From: Hemerocallis citrina
Taxonomy: Eukaryota; Streptophyta; Magnoliopsida; Asparagales; Asphodelaceae
Assembly: GCA_017893485.1 (NCBI GenBank)
Contig: CM030362.1
Location: 33,150,089-33,214,088 of the forward strand
Reading direction: 5' to 3'
DNA: 64,000 nt
The position numbers and the translations under genes are program-made. This document shows positions 1 to 10,776 of the stretch, piece after piece (positions within the stretch are counted from its first letter, which is position 1; the number at the start of each line of letters is the position of its first letter). The notes beneath the pieces were generated by a model that was not told the origin of the DNA, made no database searches, and saw nothing but the letters and a program-made list of their open reading frames with translations.

Positions 1-599
1 TCCCATTATAATATTAGAGATTAGAGATCAGTGACACTTTTGTAAATAATTATATCGTAAATAAATTTAAACTTTGAGGGTATTATGGTAACTAACAACA
101 GTTGAGTAAATGAATGATTAATATAACTTCCACTTAAAAATACTAATATTTTTCACGTGCGATGCACGTTCTGATAAGAGTTGGAGGATTTTCACATGCG
201 ATATATGTATTAAGAAATAGTTTTGGAGTTGGGCGTGCGTTGCACGTAATTGGAAAAATATTTTGAAGAAAATGCTACATTTTGTAGATGCAATGCACGT
301 GTTTATAAAAAGAATTTGAGTTGTACGTGCAACAAATGTGTATATTTGGTGTTAAAAAATATTGAAAATTTATTTTGCACATGCGTTGCACGTTTTAAAT
401 AAGTGAAATTTTGTTTGTTTGTTAGTTTTTCTTATAATTAATGGGAGAGTTTGAGTTGTACATACAATGCACGGGTTGAAATATGGACAAATTACACTAA
501 GGCCTTCTTCCATTATAGCAGTAGGGATAAATGGTTGAGATTAGATGGTTGAATGTCCAAATAATGAAAACTCCATCTCTCCCATTATAATTTTAGAGA
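1..599 (-). mobile_element. Helitron-derived repeat block
   Basis: Read on the - strand, a Helitron-like 5' end (TCTCTAAAATTATAATGGGA) starts at about 599, and a second start of the same type lies near 22. Positions 25-130 are the reverse complement of the inside of the Helitron at 1727-2059, so the block is at least two related insertions, probably one inside the other. From 154 to 475 a Helitron-tail-like palindromic motif (consensus CACGTGCRATGCACGT) recurs seven times. The likely 3' end of the outer copy is near 148 (TTAG before T on the - strand). No transposase is present, so this is a non-autonomous copy. The exact number of elements is uncertain. Confidence 0.6.
154..475. repeat. Seven-copy array of CACGTGCRATGCACGT-like palindromes
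   Basis: Near-palindromic copies begin at about 154, 193, 232, 283, 323, 377 and 458, spaced 39 to 81 bp apart in AT-rich sequence. The best copies read CACGTGCGATGCACGT and ATGCAATGCACGTG. The motif resembles the hairpin found just before the 3' end of plant Helitrons, so the array may be repeated Helitron tails. The copies have diverged, so this is an old array. Confidence 0.6.
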
Positions 600-1494
600 T
601 GCATATTGAAATAGTAATATTTATGTTAGTTGGTTTGACTTGAGTTTAGCAATCTCTTTCAGTCTGTTTTTTTTTTTTTTAAATTTAAAATTTAAAATAT
701 TTATTTAATCTTTCGAGCACTTTCATCTGATGAGCAATGAGCCAACAGAGTCATACAAATTCCCTCATGAATATTATTATACTTCCATTTATAAATTTAA
801 TTAAGTTTTTGTATCTTTATAAATAACAAAAGAAGGAGAAGAATGTATGGAACGCGTCAATTACATGACAGCAATTTAGATGAGATTGGAGATGGTGACG
901 AGTCGGCTATTTTTCTAACCGAAACGAAGGTTGGTTTGTAAGTTACATGACACCATAGCCAAACGACAAATCTGACTCTCTGTAGTCTGTACATAATATA
1001 TTCACTACATTCAAACTTCCTCATTCTTCGGAATGAAGACAAAACAACACTCACAAAAAGTTCCAGTAGGAATAGCACAAAACGTTCATGACGGTAAGTT
1101 GATGGAAGCAGTGAAGAAGATAAAAAGGATTACGGGAATTACTGATAATAACCTGACAGAAGCCATATGTCTGTATTGCATATTGTACTTTGGTAATCGA
1201 CCAATCTAAAGATCTGTACATAATAATACTACATTCACTACACTTACACCTCTAGATGAGAATGTAACATACATGAAAAATCCCAATAGGAATGCAACAG
1301 AAGAATAAGGAAGAATAAGGCCTCAATGTCAGGGTTTTGGCAGGGGGTCACGCGAACTAGAGACATTTTTCTGACAGGTGTCACCTTCTCCATTGTGAAC
1401 TGAGCAACAATCTGCTTCTGGAAGGGTAAATGGTGTGGGCCGATAAATCTAAGGAGAAGATTTTCCAAAGCCTATAAATTTGCTACAGATAAAA
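600..1494. other. Non-coding stretch, no gene recognised
   Basis: No convincing gene is visible; the short open frames here have no recognisable motifs. Two segments (about 981-1080 and 1210-1305) are diverged copies of one another, both with TCTGTACATAAT followed by ATTCACTACA and then AATCCCAATAGGAATG-like sequence. This suggests an old duplicated fragment of unknown origin. Confidence 0.35.
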
Positions 1495-2760
1495 ACGATT
1501 GGGTTGTAAGACAATGGAGGAATGAGGAATGGAGACCGAGAGTATCGGGCAGGCTAGGAGACAAAAGCAGGAACTAATTCTATTTCTACAAGACTGAAAA
1601 CCTACAAGAGAGGATCATAATGACAACATGATCTGGGAGGCGGGGAAAGAGGGAGTCTTCTCGGTAAAATCTGCTTATGAATGACTAAACGATGGGGGAA
1701 TATAGACCAATGATCCAGCATCCTAATCTCTAATATTATAATGAGAGAATTGGGGTTGTCATTTGTAGACATTCAACCATCTAATCTTAGCCATTCATTT
1801 TAAGTGGGAGATATAATAACTATTCATTTACTCAAGTGTTATTAGTTACAATAATACTCTCAAAGTTCAAATTTATTTACGACATAATTATTTACAATAG
1901 TGTCACCCATATAAAATAAAAGTTGGTGACATTAGGGGTATATTGTAAAGTGTATGTGATAAGTAAAAGGAGGTCTCAGGTTCGAGGCCAGATTATGTAT
2001 TAGTATTTAATTTTTAATTTTTTTTTATTATGACATGCATCACACGTGCAAATTACTAGTGAAAGGTTAGAGTCACTTAAGATTAGGATGTCCAATTGGT
2101 TGGTGACTAGAAATGCAGTTCTCACCATGGACAATTTGGCGAGGCAAAAGTGAGAGGGTCTGGGTGACTGTGTTATGTGCCATCTAGATAATGAAACAGT
2201 GTATTACCTTTTTGTTACTTGTCAATATGTTAGGCCTATTTGGGGGGATCTATTGAACAGATTCCACATCTCCGGATCATGTCTAGAGACGGTGCAGGGT
2301 TTATGGGGAAATGGGAGGGACGTGCATGTCTGCAAAGGATACATTGACATCTGGGGTATTGGGGTTACGACAATTTATTGGGGGATATGGTTAGAGAGGA
2401 ATAGTAAAAATTTTAGAACACAACACAGACACATCATGCATCAACAACTATTATTCATGATTATTGCTAATATCATATTCTGGTCTATAACGGCAGGGGC
2501 GGATCCAACAAAGAAAATTAAGGAAATGTACGCAGACGCCAATACTTCGACCAACGAGGCAGAGTCGGAGGAAGGGACGGACAATGGAGGAGTGATTGGC
2601 AGGTGGAGGATGATTGACCTCAGTTTGGGGTCAAGGAGTCACTTTTTGGGATGTGTCTTTACTTGGGTTGGCCAGCACTTACTGTATTTACTTGTATTTA
2701 TAATTTTTGGAGTTAGAGAGCTATCTTGTATGGGATTAGTTCTCTTTTTCGATAGGAAAT
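1495..2760 (+). pseudogene. L1-type LINE ORF2 3' remnant (zinc-binding RT domain)
   Basis: A decayed + strand reading resembles the region after the reverse transcriptase of plant L1 LINEs. It includes a VFSVKSAYEWLNDGG-like segment before 1700 and, after 2075, SNWLVTRNAVLTMDNLARQK followed by a C-x2-C...H...C zinc-binding segment around CHLDNETVYYLFVTC (2178-2230). In-frame stops at 2151 and elsewhere show it is dead. A Helitron (1727-2059) interrupts it. The reverse transcriptase and endonuclease are missing. Confidence 0.7.
1727..2059 (+). mobile_element. Non-autonomous Helitron, 333 bp
   Basis: The element begins TCTCTAATATTATAATGAGA and ends ACACGTGCAAATTACTAG. It lies between host A (1726) and T (2060) with no target duplication, which is the Helitron signature (TC...CTRR between A and T). 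A short hairpin-prone sequence (CATGCATCACACGTGC) precedes the 3' end. The host on both sides is one L1 LINE remnant, which supports the boundaries. It encodes nothing and would rely on a Rep/helicase from elsewhere. Confidence 0.75.
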
Positions 2761-3282
2761 GAGTTTCATGGCCCACTTATGAAGATGCATGAACATCATT
2801 TTCCTTACTTTGGTTGTTTGTTTTATTAAATCATCTTTAATGAAGCACAGGGGGTTTTAGGACCCACCGGTAAAAATAAACATTCATAACAGTAACTAAA
2901 ACAGAGAAAAAGCCTTTTTTTCAAAAAAGAGAAACAGCAGAAAAGCCTATCAAACATTTCTAAAAGGTTTTACAGGATTTGATGATAATAAGCTGACAAA
3001 AGTAAGACTAGAACTTGGGATAAAACATCTAACTGGAATCGGATAAATTTCCTCATGCCCAGTGGAAGCATTTCAAATTTTCAATCAATATGACTTGGTC
3101 TTCCTCTTTTCTCAATTTTTTTTTCATCCAAAAAAAAATAAAAATTCCTAATTTGAGTATGCATTACATCCAATTGCAATTGGGTTACAGCTCACATTAC
3201 TAATTATCAAAAATCACAAGCAACTTTAGTAGCACTATAAGTCTCCACTAATCAAACTTATCGTGAGAGAGAAAGAAGAGAG
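2761..3282 (+). other. Upstream region of the kinase gene
   Basis: This AT-rich stretch lies between the LINE remnant and the kinase start codon. A purine-rich leader (GAGAGAGAAAGAAGAGAG) directly precedes the ATG at 3283 and probably belongs to the 5' UTR. I see no clear TATA box or other defined regulatory site and no other gene. Confidence 0.4.
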
Positions 3283-6200
3283 ATGGGAGGGTGGAGGAGA
3301 ACAAATGAAGGGATGGTGGTGTTAGTATCTGTCGACACTACAAAGGAGATAACATACAACGCGTTAGAGTGGGCAATACGAAATATCGTGCAAAAAGAGG
3401 ACATGTTGATCTTGTTGGCACTCCTGAAGCCACAACTTTCGTCGGGGAAACCACAGCTCCAAAATACTGCATCCTCCAATGCAAACAACCAGTCAGGCTT
3501 CAACCTACTTGTTACTTGTAATGATCCTTCATGTCTTCAAATTTTTAGCATATTGAAGCTTTACTTTGGTATAATTTCGTATTTCTTTGTCTGTGATTAT
3601 GATCAGCATTGCTCAAGAAGTGGGGTCTCCGGAAAGATAGTTTCAAGGAGAAAGAGCGCGATCGGGAAAAAAACAATGAAAAAGAGATGAGCATGGAGGA
3701 AATGAGACAATTAAGCGAAGCATGTTTGGAGATGATGAATGACTTGTGCTATGAAAACAATGTGAAGCAAGTGGGCACCAAAGTGAAGGTCCTTCCATGG
3801 GCTCAAATTAACTCAGTTGCCATTCAAGCTGAAGAACTTGGCGCAAGCTGGGTAATTCTTGACAGGTAGGAATATGTTAGGAATTATGAAGATCTTGTTG
3901 AGTCTATGACACAATCAATACAAACCACCAAGCAAAACTAGACCGCACCAATCACACAAAGCACACAAGAATTGTCCCGATTGAGACTTTTGCCTTAATC
4001 TGGGGAAGGAAGAACCGAAAAATTATTCAACTAGAGAAAATACAAGAATATTACAATTCTCACCACGACCCTCTCTCTCAAGCTTAATACTGCTTACAAT
4101 GGAGAAACTCTCTCACCCTTCTCTATGAAGTACTACTCTCTTCTTCTATTTGACACTCAATAGAATCATATGGATCTATGAGCCGTTACAATTGTTTATA
4201 TAGATTTAGAGACAAACCCTAAGTTGATATCTTATTACAATAGCCATTGGATAGTACATAAGAGATAACCCTATGATAGGAGCCACACGATCTAACTTGA
4301 AGAACAAGTTGGGCTTTTCACGAATCTGCCTGACTCAAGCCCGAAACCCATCAGCGTCGCGAACAGTCGATCGCACCAACGAGTCGGTCGATTGTCCTCA
4401 TCTCTAGAAGACTTTGTGCAAGTGTCGGTCGACCGCACATGAGTTGCGGTCGACCGCAACTTCAGCTGTTGTTGCCGCTGACTGTTTCTCGCCTCCATGC
4501 CGTTTCCATTCGTCTCGATCCCTCCATCGTCTTATAGTCTTCTTATCCAACATTGTATGCAAGACATAAACCCAACAATCTCTACCTTGGATTGCATACA
4601 CATGAATCTATACCTGTGTGATTTAAAACTCTTCTAGACATTCTTCTCCGCTTTGTAAACAACATGTTTCTATGGCTTTTTCTGCTAGTTGAACAAACCT
4701 CCACCTGTTTTCCTCCAGCTGTATGCCCCCCCTCAAGGGCACACCCCTGTAGATGTAATCATGAAGGTGTCACCCTTCATACGAACTCCACCTACATCAA
4801 GGCTCTCTCCACCTTCCAACGGTATTCGAGCGTTGCAGTCTCGTGCGGAAATTCTAGTGACGGCTTACTAGATGATGTTTTAGGAACAATGAGCTTCCAT
4901 ACACTCGGCCGAGATTTTCTGCTCCCACAAAGCTGGTAGAGGTTGTGCTGACCCTGCCCAATTCTTCTCTTACCCTTCATTACCTTACGATGACTATCCC
5001 AAACTGTCAAAACTCCACATCGAGCGGTGTACCTGCAGCCATGAGCATCAAGAGTACCCAATGATATAAGATTCTGCTGTATCTAAGGAATATGCATGAC
5101 CTCTTCTAGTGTGAACCCTTTACCATCTGGCGTCTCCAATTCAACAGTTCTCTCACCCATTACTTCACAAATCTCACTTCTAGCCGTTCTCACAGTACGG
5201 CCTGTTGATGACTTGTAAGTAGAAAACATCTCACTTTCGGAGCAAATTTGAGAAGAACTTCCCGAATCAAGATACCAACTTGAATCAACATCTGAAGAAC
5301 TTGAAACAAGAAGACAATAATCGTCAATATTACCTGACTCAGTTGTGCTGACTATATAGGCTTGTTCCCCTTCTTTAATAGCACCTTTCTGACTCAACCA
5401 CTTGCGACAGTCTCTCTTGTAATGCCCAACTCCTCTACAGTAATGGCAACGAATCTTACCCTTGTGTGTCGCATCCCTTCCAATTGAAGTATCACCATCC
5501 ACCGCAAAACACTCTAATGAAATAGACCATCATTTATAAGTCTCCTTTCTTAGTTCATCTTCCTTCAGACCCTTAACCACCTCGGCTACAGTAAGTGTCT
5601 CCTTGGCTGATTTCCCATGTAGCATGGTAGTTATCAAGTGATCATAAGAAGTTGGCAGTGAATAAATCAAGTGAAATCTTTATCCTCTTCGTTAAGATTA
5701 TCAGCGTTAATCGCCTTCAGTTCAGATTTTACCGTACTGAACTCCACAATATGATCTTGAAGATGGGTACCTTCCTTCATTGAGCACCTAAACAGCTTCC
5801 TCTTCTAATACATCTGATCAGGCAACGACGACCCCGAGTAGTCAGATTTGAGTCTCGCCCCATAGACTCGCCGCACTTTTCTCCTTAAGAATATTACACT
5901 TGACTTCGTCTGCCAATTGCAACCGGATTAAACTCAAGGCCTTCAAACAAATCTCATCTCACTTCTCCTGCTTCACGTCAGTTGGCTTCTTCTCTTCTAG
6001 GACAAGGTGCAAGTCCTTCTGAACCAAAACATCATACATGTCCACCTTCCATAGATTGAAGTTGATCTTACCGTCAAACTGCTTGATCTTTATCTTTTGA
6101 TCTGCCATCTCCAAGGAACTCGAAGAAAACCCACGAACCTAATTGCTCTGATACCAAGAATTATGATGATCTTGTTGAGTCTTTAACACAATCAACACAA

Positions 6201-9200
6201 ACTACCAAGCAAAACTAGATCGCATCCAATCACACAAAGCACATAAGAATTGTCCCGGTTGGGGCTTTCGCCTTAATCCGGGGGGAGGAAGAACCGAGAT
6301 ATTATTCAACTAGAGAAGATACAAGAATATTACAATTCTCACCACGACCCTCTCTCAAGCCTAATGGAACTTGATGCTGCTTACAAAGGAGAAACTCTCT
6401 CACCCTTCTCTATGAAGTACTCTCTTCTTCTATTTGGCACTCAATAGAATCACATGGATCTATGAGCCGCTATAATTGTTTATATAGTACTAGAGACAAA
6501 CCCTAAGTTGATATCTTGTTACAATAGTCATTGGATATTTAATAAGAGATAACCATACGATAGGAGCCACACGATCTAACTTGAAGAGCAAGTTGAACTT
6601 TTCACGAATCTGCCTGACTCAAGCCCGAAACCCATCAGCGTCACGAACGGTTGATCGCACCAACGAGTCGGTCGACTATCCTCCTCTCTAGAAGACTTTG
6701 TGCAAGGGTCGGTCGACCGCACATGAATTGCGGTCGACCGCAACTTCTGTTGTTGCTACCGCTGACTGTTTCTCGCCTCCACTCTGTTTCCTATCGTCTC
6801 GATCCCTCCATAGTCTTATCGTCTTCTTATCCAACATCGTAAGCAAGACATAAACCCAAAATACTGATTGTCTCTCCAACCAGTCTTTTTCTTGTGCTAA
6901 AGATCGTAGAGGGTAAACTCTATCTACAGGAACTTGAAAATGGAAAGTGAATGGTGCTCAAGAGAACTTAGCTGCAATGTCGTCTTGGTAGACCACGCCA
7001 TCCCCAGAATCTTACGGTTGGTGAGCTTAGAAGCAATAGAAGGTGAATCTCAAAGCAGTGAAAGTTCACAGAGAAGTACTAGCTCGAAAAGTTCAAGCTC
7101 TCTTGGATCTCGTTCTGACAAAGATGGAGTGGCTGCGATGACATCAAGAGAACCGATACCACTTTCCAAGCCTCCTACTATTCAAGACTACATCAAGATG
7201 GTCCCTGAAGACGAGCATCAAGATACGAGTTCTTATGAAGAACATGATCAAAGTCCAGTACCGTTGCCTCCCAGAAGGCAGCCCCCTAGCAACATATCCA
7301 GATTCGGTGACTATCAGATACCTGCAAGAATATCGGTGAGAAAAGGTAAAGACGTATCTGCTGCTCCTTAAATTCTGTATTTATCCTGTAACCTACTAGC
7401 TCATACACGGTAATTTACACAGATAGATTATGGTAGAGACACAAGAATTTTATTTGTGCACTGAAAATATATAATTGGATTAGAACAGTACACAACTAAT
7501 TGTTTTATATACAGATACATTAAGTTATACATATGTTGATTGATACATAAAAAATCAGTTCAGTGATATGGTAAAAGTCGGAGCTGAAGCACCAAAACAG
7601 GGAACCACACATTATTGTTAAATCTCTGTATTCAGCATTGGCCCTCCAACACGAATACTTCCGAATCAACCGAGCCCATCATGTATAGAATGCCTAATCC
7701 GCAATATATAGCAAATACATGTGATAAAGTCAAAGTTTAGAGTCTATATTAACGTAATAGCCACAGCAACCCTGTTTTGTTTTCCATTCCCTATCATTCA
7801 AAATTTCATATCTGACGAAAATGAAACTTCTACAAACATGTTTCTTATTATTCTGTAATGCAATAACAGAACTATATACCTCCTAATATAACTAAAGCAC
7901 GTGAATCGTATATGTTATATTGAATAATTAGCTGGTTTGTGGATAACTACCCGACATGAAAGCATCAACCTAGGAACTGCAATTCAATTTCTAAAGCTCA
8001 GTTTCCACAAGATTCTTCTCCTTATACTGTGTGTTGATTACAGAAGAAAGAACTTATAATAACATGAGTGGCATACCCGAGTCAATGACTGAAGGAAGAT
8101 CACCAGATTCAGATACTACAGTGCGCAAAACCCGCAATGATCTTGCTAAACCAACTGGGGACTCATTCAGAAACAGTGGCATTGGTTGGTATCTTCTTGT
8201 CTAAATATTAGAAATAGTTTCTCATAAATAATAACTGGTAAACTGAGTACCTTTTTGTATAATTTTGGTGAATCAATCCTTTATCTCTGATATAAAAAAA
8301 GACTTGCACTGCATAAATGATCAAGTATTTATAATGGTTGCTGAAGCATCCATAACTTTACAAACAAAACATTCTATTTAATTCTTTTATGTAAGATCTC
8401 CTATTGAAATTGATCTCTGTCGCAACACTATATTTCTATCAAATTGACTTTCCGTTTTCAACATGCTTATCACAAAACTTGACAAATAGTAAAACAATAC
8501 CAAAGTAAACCTAGTTAGTCAAGTTAAGATGACCAATAAACCAGATTTCAATAACTGAAGATCACTTTACTTCCTAAATGTTTTCCCTGAATGTTGACTG
8601 ATTCAAGCAGGAACAAGGATGGGTCATTATGGTGCCAAGAAAGACTTAATCTCCGAGAGTAGGTGGTCAGTAGATTCTGCAAGCATTTTCCATAAAAGAG
8701 AAACAAAACCTACTCATATGCAACCAAGCGAACCCTTCAAAGCACTGCAACAAATATCAACCTTACCAAGAAAATTCAATCGAACATCAAGCATCCGCCG
8801 AGAAATGGCTCTTTCCAACAAACAAGCTCAAAAACCACCTCCACTCTGCTCACACTGCCAACATAAAGCACCGGTCTTCGGGAAACCACCAAAAAAGTTT
8901 AGTTACGAAGAAATGGAGAAAGCAACAAATGGTTTCTCTGCAAGTAATTTTCTGGCTGAGGGAGGGTTTGGACCAGTCTATAAAGGAATACTGGAGGATG
9001 GCCAGGTGGTGGCAGTAAAGAAGCACAAGAAGGCAAGTGCACAGGGGGCATCAGAATTTTGTTCGGAAGTGGAGGTCTTAAGCTGTGCGCAGCACAGAAA
9101 TTTGGTGATGCTGGTGGGATATTGTATGGATAAGGATGACTGGTTACTGGTTTATGAGTTTGCTTGCAATGGTTCGTTGGACAAACATTTACATGGTAAG

Positions 9201-10733
9201 TTTTCTAAATATTCTTGAGTATTGATTGCTTTGATCTTCAATATGAATGACCTTCAAATTTCATAATTCAAAATTTGTAGACAACAACAAGAAAATAAAG
9301 ATAACCCCTCAATCCTAGCCACAACTTCAGGATTCTGGTGGAGTGGCAGGGGTATTTCACATTGTATCAGACATACCTAGGTTACACCCCACACAAAGGC
9401 CACCACCCAATCTGAGCAGTTATCTTAGAATTTAAATATATACACATGCACATCTCAACACACCACGCACTGTCATTTTGGTACGGCGGTAGAACATTTC
9501 ACACAGTTAAGTGACTTACTAAGGTATCTTAGAAAATACGGTATGCAACCATGTGAGGTACTGCCATATCATATCTCAGTGGCTCAGTGACTAGACAGAG
9601 TTACCACATGAGTGACTGTCATACTTTATAGCTAATATAATTTCATACTTCAATCTCGTAGCAAAAGGTAAAACAGAGGTGATGGCATGGCATCACAGAC
9701 AAAAGGTGGCCATTGGAGCTGCAAGAGGTCTACGGTATCTTCATGAAGATTGCCGTGTCGGGTGTATCGTTCATCGAGACCTCAGGCCTAATAACATTCT
9801 CCTCACACATGATTTTGAAGCCATGGTCATTTCAACTTCCCCCATGATTAGATTTGGTTTCTTTAAGCTAATTGTAGACAAAATCTCTCTCAAATTACTA
9901 ATTAACCTTATGTTTATTTAAACCCACAGGTGGGAGATTTTGGCATTGCGAGGTGGCAAACGGATGGTCAGGCGGCAGAAGAGACACGTGTAGTTGGCAC
10001 TCTTGGGTAAAACCACTTTTCCCTTGTAACCATAAAAAAGGTTCAATTCAAGCATTCAGCAAAACCCCTAAAATATTAAAGTAATGGAAATTTATATTGT
10101 TATCTGGCAAATAATAAGGGCTATTAAGGACTTTGTTCTGTAAGTCCTTACAAGTGGTTTATCAAAGAAATTTGTTCTCAATCCTATCCAGGACTTTAAA
10201 ATTTGTCCCCCAAAACTTTAAGTTCTTCCTTGAGCGTAATTCTTTTTTAATGTAAAATACTCTTCTGCACTAATAAACACATTCTTCAAGTCATATTAGA
10301 ACTAAAAGTACTCCAGTGCAAAAACTTCATCTGAATAATTTGACCAGTTGAGTAGCTTTTCAGTACTAGAAAGAAGGAAAGAGGGAAAAAGAAGAAAAAA
10401 AGGTACGAGCTAGGCATTATATGAACAAGTTGATATGGGAAAGAATCCGGAATGGATACAATCAAATTGCAGATGTGCAAGAAGATAATCATAACACATA
10501 ACTGAAAAAGGAAAATGGAAGGAAAGTTGTAAATAACGATATTAACCAAAGAAGTTCACCACTCTAGGAGAAACGTGAACATATTAAGTCTCCAGGCAAT
10601 TATAGTTCTGGCATAGAGATGTTTCTTCACTGCCTCCCCCTTTCCTAAAAAATGCCAATAATACAGTAGGATCGTACTCAAGTAATTAAAAATATACTAA
10701 GCAGCAGCAGCAGCAGCAGCAACAGACAAAGCC

Positions 10734-10776
<43 letters not shown>

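Larger units (their letters stand above)
3875..6861 (-). mobile_element. Non-autonomous Ty1/copia-type LTR retrotransposon in kinase intron 2 (copy A)
   Basis: Two direct LTRs (3875-4577 and about 6157-6861) flank a 1.57-kb internal region. The primer-binding site complementary to initiator tRNA-Met lies just left of the right LTR, so the element reads on the - strand, antisense to the kinase. Coding remnants in order are a gag-like segment, a CCHC knuckle, a protease-like DSGSSSQ and a partial GAG-pre-integrase segment. Integrase, reverse transcriptase and RNase H are absent. The LTRs differ at many sites, so the insertion is old. It begins only 9 bp after the exon 2 splice donor. A clear TSD is not recoverable (AATA is possible). 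The second copy of this family is at 35384-53296. Confidence 0.85.

Noticed and set aside
1244..1468. 74-residue open frame on the - strand
   Set aside because: No recognisable motif; it overlaps a diverged local repeat and ends in a hydrophobic random-looking tail.
7336..7341. GTGAGA as the kinase exon 3 donor
   Set aside because: A better consensus match, but joining it to exon 4 gives an immediate in-frame stop. The donor at 7346 keeps the frame through all later exons.
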